From Deltaproteobacteria bacterium (GTDB lineage: Bacteria > Myxococcota > XYA12-FULL-58-9 > JAFGEK01), in NCBI GenBank assembly GCA_016931625.1, contig JAFGEK010000109.1:1-33175 (forward strand): 33,175 bases of DNA. The letters are read 5' to 3'. The number at the start of each line of letters is the position of its first letter. The first letter of the stretch is position 1. Below, piece after piece: positions 1-7,097 of the stretch. The translations under genes and the position numbers were made by a program. The notes below the pieces were generated by a model that saw nothing but the letters and a program-made list of their open reading frames with translations, did no database searches and was not told the origin of the DNA.

Positions 1-49
1 AAAATGCCGGGTATCATATAAACCGGTGAAAGTTGGCGCGGGTTATACC
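1..49. repeat. 49-bp exact copy of an internal piece of the downstream ABC permease gene
   Basis: Bases 1-49 match bases 2123-2171 exactly, in the same orientation; the match ends at base 50, where the transposase reading frame takes over. The second copy lies inside the ABC-2 permease gene at 1558-2715. The left limit is unknown because the window starts here. It is either a scar of recombination next to the insertion sequence or an assembly join through a shared k-mer. Confidence 0.9.
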
Positions 50-482
50 TGAAGTGATAGTGGCAGAGATTGGTGTTGACATGTCGCGATTTACTACGGC
101 TGGGCATTTAATTTCGTGGGCTGGTTTATGCCCACGTATGGACCAAAGTGCTGGCAAACATCATTAAACACGTATTCGTGATGGTTCACCATGGCTTAAA
201 GCTACTCTCGTTCAGTATGCTTGGGCTGCCAGTCGTAAGAAAGGCTCATATCAACAGGCGCAATTTCGTCGTCTCAAAACTCGTCGCGGCCCCAAAAAAG
301 CCATTATTGCTGTGGCAACTTCGATGCTTACATCTGCTTACTATATGTTACGTAATGGTTTGTCATATCACGATCTTAGTGGAGATTACTTTGACAAACA
401 TAATAAGATTAACACTACCAAGCAGCTCGTTAAGCGCTTAGCTAACTTAGGATACGAGGTAGAATTACGAGAGGCAGCTTGA
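50..482 (+). pseudogene. IS110-family transposase, C-terminal remnant with internal stop
   Basis: Codons read from 51 give EVIVAEIGVDM, a tryptophan-containing segment and an SAGK motif, then an arginine/lysine-rich stretch and an ending NLGYEVELREAA. This is the C-terminal (Transposase_20) half of IS110-type DEDD/serine recombinases. The catalytic N-terminal DEDD half is absent because the frame runs into the permease copy at 1-49. An in-frame TAA at 165-167 follows SAGKHH, where the family usually has a lysine or similar residue, so even the remnant is interrupted. The stop codon is TGA at 480-482. No intact copy is present in the window, so the element cannot move by itself. Confidence 0.85.
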
Positions 483-723
483 CCACTTGCTTGCTAGATA
501 AATTAAGGAGATACTTGATTTGTTTCTTACTAGGCAACTTGAAATATTACGTTAAAACAAGTAGTTAGGTATGATGGGAGACCGACATCTTTTACAAAAA
601 ATCTGATAACACCCGCGATACCTTTAAAATAATTGTAAGGTTAGCTGGTGTGTTTATTGCGCCAGCACCACGGGCTACTGCTGCGGACATATACCGTATC
701 AGTAACATGAAGATAATTATCAT
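483..723. other. Intergenic stretch after the IS110 remnant
   Basis: No convincing gene. It probably includes the former right end of the IS110 element, whose boundary I cannot place. A small dyad, GCTGG/CCAGC, lies around 641-665. The last bases run into the operator of the following toxin-antitoxin pair. Confidence 0.5.
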
Positions 724-757
724 TGACACCATTTTGTAATGGTGTCATTATGATACC
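723..757 (+). promoter_or_regulatory. Palindromic operator and promoter of the first vapBC-like pair
   Basis: A perfect 10-bp inverted repeat, TGACACCATT (724-733) and AATGGTGTCA (738-747), with a 4-base loop, sits just ahead of the antitoxin ATG at 758. It overlaps a consensus -35, TTGACA (723-728), and a possible -10, CATTAT (746-751), at 17-bp spacing. That pairing would put the transcript start at about the ATG itself, which fits the lack of any visible ribosome binding site. An antitoxin dimer bound here would cover the promoter, as in ordinary TA autoregulation. The palindrome is seen directly; the promoter and leaderless reading are inferred. Confidence 0.6.
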
Positions 758-988
758 ATGCCTGGGATTCATATTCGTGACTTATCAGAACTAGCTATTA
801 AAGCATTAAAACGTCGCGCTATTGCTCATCGACGCTCTGTGCAAGGGGAGGTTCGTGTTATTTTAGAAGAAGCTGCTCGCGCTGCACCTCCTGAAAATGG
901 TTATGAACCGATTCAATTATACTATACCGAAGTTGGTAATGAACAGGTATGGACGCGTGAGGACTTCTATGACGACAAATCTCGCTGA
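758..988 (+). CDS. VapB/FitA-like ribbon-helix-helix antitoxin
   Basis: A 76-residue protein. The N-terminal strand (GIHIRDLSELAIKAL) and the helix pair RAIAHRRSVQGEVRVILEEA form the ribbon-helix-helix DNA-binding fold typical of FitA/VapB antitoxins. The C-terminal half is the expected toxin-binding tail. It should dimerise, bind the palindrome at 724-747 and neutralise the PIN toxin next door, whose start codon lies inside this gene (20-bp overlap). No Shine-Dalgarno is visible before the ATG, so a leaderless transcript is possible. The family call is secure from fold pattern and pairing; the exact subfamily is not. Confidence 0.8.
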   Translation: MPGIHIRDLSELAIKALKRRAIAHRRSVQGEVRVILEEAARAAPPENGYEPIQLYYTEVGNEQVWTREDFYDDKSR

Positions 989-1424
989 GCGAATTTTTTG
1001 TGATACTAACGTCTTGCTAACTGCGGTTGATTGCAAACGCTCATTGCACAAAAAAGCATTACGAGTTCTGAATAATTTGCCAAATGAAGGTATAGAACTA
1101 TGTATAAGTGGTCAAATTATTCGCGAATTTATAGCCGTGTCGACCAGGCCAATCAATGTAAATGGCTTAGGATTAACTTTGCAGCAAGCTTTAGAAAATA
1201 CAAAAGCAGTGCTAAAACGAAGTACTTTGCTTGCTGAAACAGAGGCGGTGACAAATCAGCTTTTACAAATCATTGTTGCTGCAGGTTGTGAAGGAAAACA
1301 GATACACGACGCCAATATTGCTGCAACTATGCAGATTCATAGAATTAATCAATTAGTTACAGACAATATTGCACATTTTCGTCGTTATCGTGATATCGAT
1401 TTAATTGATTTAAAATATATTTAA
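969..1424 (+). CDS. VapC-like PIN-domain ribonuclease toxin
   Basis: A PIN-domain endoribonuclease of about 151 residues. The acidic metal-binding residues are visible: Asp in IFCDTN near the start, Glu in IIREFIAV, Asp in IHDANIAAT and Asp in VTDNIAHF. The frame is open upstream to 897, but the ATG at 969 is preferred: it has GAGG six bases upstream and gives the usual spacing of about ten residues from start to first catalytic Asp. It overlaps the antitoxin gene, indicating coupled translation. It appears intact. Expected activity is cleavage of tRNA or other RNA when the antitoxin is lost; the target cannot be predicted. Confidence 0.83.
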   Translation: MTTNLAERIFCDTNVLLTAVDCKRSLHKKALRVLNNLPNEGIELCISGQIIREFIAVSTRPINVNGLGLTLQQALENTKAVLKRSTLLAETEAVTNQLLQIIVAAGCEGKQIHDANIAATMQIHRINQLVTDNIAHFRRYRDIDLIDLKYI

Positions 1425-1557
1425 TGGCTAATTTTAATTCCCAACACCACATGCGAATTTTTAAAACAGTGCCCCCTGCAAATGCTTAACATATTGTTTT
1501 TGTATAACCATTATGAATTAATACACTGCTTATAAATTTGGGTATTGTTTTTTAATT

Positions 1558-2715
1558 TTAGTGCGCCTTTTTAAACCTAAGGGTTGCCGCACCTAAAATA
1601 CCAATGCCAAATAGCAGCAGCACTATTAAAGGTTCTGCTAAATCAATAATTGTGGCTCCTTTAATCATACAGGCTCGCATAACATGCGCATAATGGCGCA
1701 GGGGATTAATATATGTAATATATTGCAGCCAGTTTGGCATGGCACGTATTGGGGTCATCACTCCTGCCAATAAAACCGCAGGCATAATAAATAAAAAGCC
1801 GCCTAAAAAGGCTTGTTGTTGCGTAGAACTTATAGTTGAAACAAATAACCCAACCCCTAAAGTCGATAACAAAAATAAGGTGGTGCTTAAAACAATAACA
1901 ACGAGACTACCACGTATCGGCACCGAAAATAGCCAGGTGCCCAAAGTTAGAATTAACAATAAATCAATGAAGCCAATGATAAAAAATGGGATTAATTTAC
2001 CCAATAATAAATATATTGGACGTATTGGGGTTACCAATACTTGTTCAAGTGTACCCATCTCGCGTTCACGTGCTAATCCCATTGAAAGTACGATAGTCGT
2101 AGCTACGGTTAGCAGCATCGTCAAAATGCCGGGTATCATATAAACCGGTGAAAGTTGGCGCGGGTTATACCAAACTCGTTGCTTGGCAGTAATTAACATT
2201 TGCTTTGCTAAAAGCTGCGCTGGTATGCGGTCACGTAATAATTTCAAACTTACTTCACCAAAATAACGTTGTACTGCCATGCCTGCAACAGTTGACCGAT
2301 TAGGATCACTACCATCCACAATAACTTGCGCCGCTGTAGTTTTACCCGCAAGTATTGCGCGACCAAAACTTTTTGGAATGACTATGGCAACTGCTGCTTT
2401 ATCATTATCAATTATTTGTTCGGCTTGCAAAACACTATATGTAGTAGCCAAATAGCTCAGGGTACCATCTGCTAACAACCGCCTAATGTGCTCACGGCTT
2501 TGTTCGCTTTGATCAAGATCAACAACTACTGTTGGTACACGGTCAACAGTAAAATCAACCGCAAAGCCGAATATTATCGACTGCAGCGTTGGTGCCATAA
2601 TCAACATAAACATAATACGACGATCACGCACGGTTTGCATAACTTCTTTACGAAACACCGCCCAAATTTGAATTAAGGCTAATCTACGACTGCTAATTAT
2701 TGACGAAGCACTCAT
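1558..2715 (-). CDS. ABC-2 type efflux permease (YbhR-like)
   Basis: A 385-residue inner-membrane permease, last gene of the leftward exporter operon. One N-terminal membrane segment (about residues 30-52) is followed by a large extracytoplasmic domain (to about 190) and a cluster of about five C-terminal segments containing the ABC-2 signature region REREMGTLEQVLVTPI. This matches the YbhS/YbhR/YhhJ drug-exporter permeases. Its ATG overlaps the TGA of the preceding permease by four bases, so the two are translationally coupled and probably form a heterodimer. A 49-bp internal piece (2123-2171) is repeated at the left edge of the window. It looks intact. Confidence 0.85.
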   Translation of the reverse strand: MSASSIISSRRLALIQIWAVFRKEVMQTVRDRRIMFMLIMAPTLQSIIFGFAVDFTVDRVPTVVVDLDQSEQSREHIRRLLADGTLSYLATTYSVLQAEQIIDNDKAAVAIVIPKSFGRAILAGKTTAAQVIVDGSDPNRSTVAGMAVQRYFGEVSLKLLRDRIPAQLLAKQMLITAKQRVWYNPRQLSPVYMIPGILTMLLTVATTIVLSMGLAREREMGTLEQVLVTPIRPIYLLLGKLIPFFIIGFIDLLLILTLGTWLFSVPIRGSLVVIVLSTTLFLLSTLGVGLFVSTISSTQQQAFLGGFLFIMPAVLLAGVMTPIRAMPNWLQYITYINPLRHYAHVMRACMIKGATIIDLAEPLIVLLLFGIGILGAATLRFKKAH

Positions 2716-3833
2716 GCTAGCCTCCGGCGAAAACGTAAAGTCGCCAGAGTAATAACTACTGTCGCAAAAATAATTTGCGCCATCAACTCAGACCATAATG
2801 TTTCTAAGCCATTGCCTTTGAGCATGATCCCCCGTAATGCTGCAACCATATAACGAGCCGATACAATATACGAGAGGCCCTGAAGAATTTTTGGCATATT
2901 CTCTAAAGGAAAAACCACACCTGATAAAATCATTGAAGGTAACAACGAAGAAAGTGCCCCTGCTTGCGTGGCTACAAGTTGATTTTTTGCAATAACTGAA
3001 ATAAGTAATCCTTGCCCGAGCATACCGATTAAAAACAAAAAGGCAAAAGTAAATAATAGTACTAAACTACCGCGCACCGGCACATCGAAAGCAAGAGCAC
3101 CCGTAGTAATAACTAATAAAACTTCAACCATGCCTAAAACCAGATAGGGTAAAAGTTTACCAATAACTATTTCAAGGCGCCCTACTGGTGAGGCAAATAG
3201 TTGTTCCATAGAACCGCGTTCCCATTCACCCGCGATAGTTAGTGCGGTTAGCATGACCGCCGATATGGCCAAGAGATACGCCGCCAGGCCAGGCACTAAA
3301 AATAGTGCTGAACGGTTTAAAGGATTATACTTGGTCCAAACTTGTACTTGCAGTGGCAATGAAATATCGCTCACCCCAATAAGACGTTGGGTTTGGGCCC
3401 GTACAATAGCATCGCTTTTTGAAATAATTTGATTAGTAACTACCGGGTCAGCACCATCAATAATCAACTGTATTGGTGAGGTTTTATTAGCTAAAAGTAC
3501 TTTTGAAAAGTCTACGGGAATTACTAAAATTGCCAATGCCTCGCCGCGATGCAGAAGTGCTTCGGCTTGTTTTATATCTTTATTACCAATGTTGGTAAAT
3601 TCATTGGCTGAGGTAAAAGCTTGCGTTAGCGATCTTGATACCGCACTCTGATCATGATCAACGGTCACTAATGGTATGCGTTCAATATCAAAACTTACCC
3701 CATAACCAAAAATAACTAACAATATAACGGGCATGCCCAGTGCTAATAATAAGGTGCGTGGATCACGACGAATATGCATGATTTCTTTATTGGCCATTGC
3801 TGCCACTCGCATTATAAAAGCGCGCAATTTCAT
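2712..3833 (-). CDS. ABC-2 type efflux permease (YbhS-like)
   Basis: A 373-residue permease with the same plan as its downstream partner: a membrane segment near residues 25-48, a long periplasmic loop, then about five membrane segments with the GEWERGSMEQLFASPV coupling region. The matching lengths and four-base overlap argue for a YbhS/YbhR-like heterodimeric channel driven by the two ATPases upstream. A good Shine-Dalgarno (GGGAG) precedes the ATG at 3833, nine bases beyond the end of the ATPase gene. Substrate unknown; related systems export drugs and toxic organic cations. Confidence 0.85.
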   Translation of the reverse strand: MKLRAFIMRVAAMANKEIMHIRRDPRTLLLALGMPVILLVIFGYGVSFDIERIPLVTVDHDQSAVSRSLTQAFTSANEFTNIGNKDIKQAEALLHRGEALAILVIPVDFSKVLLANKTSPIQLIIDGADPVVTNQIISKSDAIVRAQTQRLIGVSDISLPLQVQVWTKYNPLNRSALFLVPGLAAYLLAISAVMLTALTIAGEWERGSMEQLFASPVGRLEIVIGKLLPYLVLGMVEVLLVITTGALAFDVPVRGSLVLLFTFAFLFLIGMLGQGLLISVIAKNQLVATQAGALSSLLPSMILSGVVFPLENMPKILQGLSYIVSARYMVAALRGIMLKGNGLETLWSELMAQIIFATVVITLATLRFRRRLA

Positions 3834-3842
3834 AACAACTCC

Positions 3843-4805
3843 CTATGTCGCTTTTGCGCTCCCAACTACCTCTAAAAATACATCTTCAAGTGTTGCCTCA
3901 GTCTCATCTATTTGTATTTGGCTAGCGCCTTCATTATGTAGTACTTTCGTAATATTTTCAGTATTCCATAACTCGCTTCGCACTCGTAAATGCAAACCCG
4001 CACCAAATGGCGTCACTGCAATAATACCTTTTTGGTTTTGTAGGGCTTGCATCGCTTTTAACAAACCTCGTCCACGCACAACTAATACTCTACCTGGAAC
4101 ATACGTTTGTTTTAATGCTGTTGGAGTATCTAGCGCCGCAAGACGACCATCAATCATGAGACCGATACGCTGACAATATTCTGCTTCGTCTAAGTAATGC
4201 GTGGTTACAAAGACTGTAGTTTTTTGGCGTGACAATTCACGGATCAAACGCCAAAAAATACGACGCGCCACCGGGTCAACACCGGCTGTTGGTTCATCAA
4301 GAAAAACAATTTCAGGACGATGCAAAATAGCACAACCCAGCGCTAAACGCTGGCGCATCCCACCAGGGAGTGACCCGGTAATTTCATTTTCATGACCGAC
4401 TAAATCAATTAACTCAATAATTTTTTGCCAACGTAAATTTAACTCTCGGCCACTTAACCCATAAGCTTGGCCAAAGAATAAAAAATTTTCACGTACCGGC
4501 AAATCAAGATACAGAGAAAATTTTTGTGACATATAACCTATCTTGCGTTTAACCATTTCGGCGTTAGTTGCAATATCAAACCCCGCAACACGACCGCTAC
4601 CACTAGATGGGCTAAGCAAACCTATTAGCATACGAATAGTAGTCGATTTACCTGCACCATTTGCTCCTAGATAACCAAATATTTCTCCCTTTTGCACAGT
4701 AAACGACACGTCGTTTACTGCCGTAAATGAGCCAAAACATCGGGTTAAATGATTCGCCGCAATACTAATATTTGTATCATTGTATGTTATCGTAGTGCTT
4801 ATCAT
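3843..4805 (-). CDS. ABC transporter ATPase, second half of a split YbhF-like pair
   Basis: A 320-residue nucleotide-binding protein. Walker A is GANGAGKST, the signature is LPGGMRQRLALG (P replaces the usual S), and Walker B is IVFLDEPTAGVDP, followed by the switch His in TTHYLDEAE. A C-terminal extension (about 230-320) with ATLEDVFLEVVG is typical of DrrA/YbhF-type drug-export ATPases. It starts two bases after the stop of the other ATPase and has CAGGGG just upstream, so the two are co-translated. It corresponds to the C-terminal half of Escherichia coli YbhF, where both ATPase domains lie on one chain. Confidence 0.87.
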   Translation of the reverse strand: MISTTITYNDTNISIAANHLTRCFGSFTAVNDVSFTVQKGEIFGYLGANGAGKSTTIRMLIGLLSPSSGSGRVAGFDIATNAEMVKRKIGYMSQKFSLYLDLPVRENFLFFGQAYGLSGRELNLRWQKIIELIDLVGHENEITGSLPGGMRQRLALGCAILHRPEIVFLDEPTAGVDPVARRIFWRLIRELSRQKTTVFVTTHYLDEAEYCQRIGLMIDGRLAALDTPTALKQTYVPGRVLVVRGRGLLKAMQALQNQKGIIAVTPFGAGLHLRVRSELWNTENITKVLHNEGASQIQIDETEATLEDVFLEVVGSAKAT

Positions 4806-4807
4806 TT

Positions 4808-5737
4808 TTACCCCTGACCAATACGCGATAAGAACACATCTTCAAAAATAGGTGTACGCGGTATAAGCTTTGTTTGTAGTGGCGCGATAGCCGTATTAAC
4901 TACAGCCGAACTTCCTTTTGCTATGGTTATATTTAAACGAGAGCCGGCTGGTAAAATTGTTTTCACTTCAGACATTTGTAATAAAACTCTATCGAGTTGT
5001 TCACGATTGCCACCAACAACTTCATAGGCTTCATCACTAAATTCGGCTAATAAAGTATTGGGCCGCCCTTCACATAGCAGCTTACCATGATGAATTAAAC
5101 CAATACGATCACAACGCTCAGCCTCATCCATATATGGCGTCGAAACAAGCACGGCCATGCCAGCAGATACAAACTCATGTAATAACGCCCACAGCTCTCT
5201 GCGACTAACCGGATCGACTCCATTAGTAGGCTCATCAAGTAATAACACTTTAGGTTCATGTAATAATGCACATGCTAAAGCTAATTTTTTATACATGCCT
5301 CCTGACAAAGCATCAGCTCGACGATCAACAAAAGGCGCCAAGCGGGTAATATGTAACAGTCGCTTAGCTCGTTTTTGAAAAACATTGCGTGGTAATACAT
5401 ATAGCCGTGAAAAAAAATCTAAATTCTCAGCTACTGACAGATCACGATACAAACTATATTGTTGCGGCATTAAACCAATAGCTTCGCGAATTGACCGGCT
5501 GCCGGTAATAGAATCATTTCCCATTACCTGTGCTTGACCAGCATCACGATCAATTAATCCGGCTAATGCACGTATGGCTGTAGTTTTGCCAGCACCATCG
5601 GGACCAACAAGCCCATAAAGTTCACCGGGGTAAACTGAAAATGATAAACCATCAAGTGCCTTTATAGCACCAAAACTTCGAGATAGGTTATTTGCCGCTA
5701 GTGCCGCTACAGATGTATTTTTTACCTCGCTATGCAT
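4808..5737 (-). CDS. ABC transporter ATPase, first half of a split YbhF-like pair
   Basis: A 309-residue ATPase. Walker A reads GPDGAGKTT, with Asp where Asn is usual, as in the first domain of YbhF. The signature is LSGGMYKKLALA and Walker B is VLLLDEPTNGVDP. Where the switch His is expected the sequence reads STPYMDEAE: the usual His is Pro, so this site may be catalytically weak and the pair may work asymmetrically. It ends EDVFLSRIGQG. Three bases separate it from the adaptor gene upstream and two from the next ATPase. It acts at the cytoplasmic face of the inner membrane. Confidence 0.85.
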   Translation of the reverse strand: MHSEVKNTSVAALAANNLSRSFGAIKALDGLSFSVYPGELYGLVGPDGAGKTTAIRALAGLIDRDAGQAQVMGNDSITGSRSIREAIGLMPQQYSLYRDLSVAENLDFFSRLYVLPRNVFQKRAKRLLHITRLAPFVDRRADALSGGMYKKLALACALLHEPKVLLLDEPTNGVDPVSRRELWALLHEFVSAGMAVLVSTPYMDEAERCDRIGLIHHGKLLCEGRPNTLLAEFSDEAYEVVGGNREQLDRVLLQMSEVKTILPAGSRLNITIAKGSSAVVNTAIAPLQTKLIPRTPIFEDVFLSRIGQG

Positions 5738-5740
5738 GGC

Positions 5741-6781
5741 TTAACGTCCAGCTTGTAACAATGTAACTTGTACGGGCATACCAGGGCGCAATTTATAGTC
5801 AGGATTAGCTAAAATTACTTCTATTGGATATACTAAGCGGTCACGATCACTACGTGTCTGAATATTTCGCGGAGTAAATTCAGCACGCACGCTTACATTA
5901 GTTACTTTGCCTTTGAATTTCTCGTTTGGCCAAGCATCCGCTATGACAATAGCTTCGGCTCCGGTTTTTACATAGGACAATTCGGCATTAGCTAAATAAA
6001 AAGTTGCTTTTACTTCAGTAATATCAGCTAAGCGTACTAAAATTTGTCCGGCAGCTACTAATTCTGAAACCTCAAAAGGTAGCTCAGTTACTATGCTATC
6101 ACGGGGCGCACGTATTTGACATTCTTGGGTGAGCAACCGAGCTCGTAAAACGGCAGCTTCACCAGCGCGAATAGCAGCTTGAGCTGCGGCACTTTGCGCA
6201 TCAGCAGCTCGCACTGCGGCACCGGCAGCGCGACGTTGTTGTATCGAAGCTTGTACTTGTGCGCGCGCTGCACTTTCTTGATGACTGAGGCCCTCAGCGC
6301 TGGCTTGCGCTTTATCACGGCTAGCCTCAGCTACATCAAAAGCCAATTCGACAAGCCTTTTTGCTTGTCGTTCTGCAGCTTCACGTTGTGCTGCTAAAGC
6401 TTCGGCTTGAGCCAATGCTGCTGATTCACCTGCTGCCAGAGCTTCTTGTGATCTTTGTGAAGCCTCTAAAGATGCCTTGGCTGCCCCAGCTTGAGCCTGT
6501 GCCGCAGCCAGTCGTGCCTCGGCTTCAGAAAGCATGGCTTGCTGATCTGAGCAATCAAGCGTTAACAACAAATCGCCTTTTTTAACGACAGCTCCTTTAG
6601 TTACACTTATGTTCGCAACACGCGCACTAATGCGAGCGGATAAATCTACATCAACCCCTTCAATTTCACCAGAACCACCTGCAGGCCCATTTAATGCCGC
6701 TGCTTGTATATATAGTCGTGTAGCTAAAAGAACTGCTAATACCAAAACTAAAACGCCTATGGCGATAATTGTCTTAAGCAT
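5741..6781 (-). CDS. HlyD-family periplasmic adaptor (YbhG-like)
   Basis: A 346-residue membrane-fusion protein. Residues 1-22 form an N-terminal membrane anchor. A lipoyl-type half-motif follows (ISVTKGAVVKKGDLLLTLD), then an Ala/Gln-rich coiled-coil hairpin (about 75-215) and the second lipoyl half with a beta-barrel (IRAPRDSIVTELPFEVSEL onward), ending RPGMPVQVTL. It should bridge the ABC permease pair to the TolC-type channel encoded divergently at 7098. It is the first gene of the leftward operon and is preceded by a sigma-54-type promoter at 6838-6853. A GGGAG lies about a dozen bases ahead of the ATG, slightly far but usable. Confidence 0.87.
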   Translation of the reverse strand: MLKTIIAIGVLVLVLAVLLATRLYIQAAALNGPAGGSGEIEGVDVDLSARISARVANISVTKGAVVKKGDLLLTLDCSDQQAMLSEAEARLAAAQAQAGAAKASLEASQRSQEALAAGESAALAQAEALAAQREAAERQAKRLVELAFDVAEASRDKAQASAEGLSHQESAARAQVQASIQQRRAAGAAVRAADAQSAAAQAAIRAGEAAVLRARLLTQECQIRAPRDSIVTELPFEVSELVAAGQILVRLADITEVKATFYLANAELSYVKTGAEAIVIADAWPNEKFKGKVTNVSVRAEFTPRNIQTRSDRDRLVYPIEVILANPDYKLRPGMPVQVTLLQAGR

Positions 6782-6837
6782 ATTAACGACTATCTCCCAT
6801 GTGTAAAAATTAGCAAAAAGCCTTTTTCATATACTTA

Positions 6838-6853
6838 CGCAAACATCATGCCG
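6838..6853 (-). promoter_or_regulatory. Sigma-54 (-24/-12) promoter for the HlyD-ABC operon
   Basis: On the minus strand the sequence is CGGCATGATGTTTGCG. It has GG and GC separated by exactly 10 bases and matches TGGCACGNNNNTTGCW at GGCA, the following G, and TTGC. The predicted transcript start is about 6827, giving a leader of about 46 nt to the ATG at 6781. It mirrors the plus-strand site at 7018-7033 and is about 110 bp from the central dyad. The sequence match is direct; function is inferred, supported by the GAFTGA activator encoded nearby. Confidence 0.7.
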
Positions 6854-6916
6854 CTTCATTTTTTGATGCTAACTTCATAATAATCGCCTTTTTAACACTT
6901 TGACGTTTATAAAAAG

Positions 6917-6957
6917 TTGTAAAGTTTTCCGACAGTACTGTTCGTTTTTCTTTACAA
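6917..6957. promoter_or_regulatory. Nested dyad: candidate shared enhancer (upstream activator site)
   Basis: An inverted repeat TTGTAAAG (6917-6924) and CTTTACAA (6950-6957) encloses a perfect 10-bp palindrome, ACAGTACTGT (6932-6941); the two symmetry centres fall within one base of each other (about 6937). The centre lies about 107 bp from the predicted rightward start and about 110 bp from the leftward start. That is the usual distance for the binding site of an NtrC-family activator, here probably the regulator encoded at 9826-11169. Confidence 0.65.
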
Positions 6958-7017
6958 TTAACAATTATTAATAATGATTAGAGGCTATTTTGTTTCGTTT
7001 AAATTTAAATAATAATT

Positions 7018-7033
7018 CGGCATCATCTTTGCT
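7018..7033 (+). promoter_or_regulatory. Sigma-54 (-24/-12) promoter for the tolC-kinase-regulator operon
   Basis: CGGCATCATCTTTGCT carries GG and GC at 10-base spacing, with GGCA and TTGCT matching the sigma-54 consensus. The predicted start is about 7044, leaving about 54 nt to the ATG at 7098. The regulator that should activate it is the third gene of the same operon, implying positive autoregulation. Confidence 0.7.
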
Positions 7034-7097
7034 TACATAATATCTCTGTTACACTGCATAAATTTTGTTGCATTAATTTAAAAGCACGAGAGAAATC

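Noticed and set aside
483-620. An IS110 bridge-RNA region after the transposase remnant.
   Set aside because: In this group the guide RNA usually lies upstream of the transposase, which is missing here, and no convincing bridge-RNA fold was seen.
6091-6585. Several open frames of about 72-75 codons on both strands inside the HlyD gene.
   Set aside because: Shadows of the Ala/Gln-rich coiled-coil coding sequence, with leucine- or serine-rich translations.
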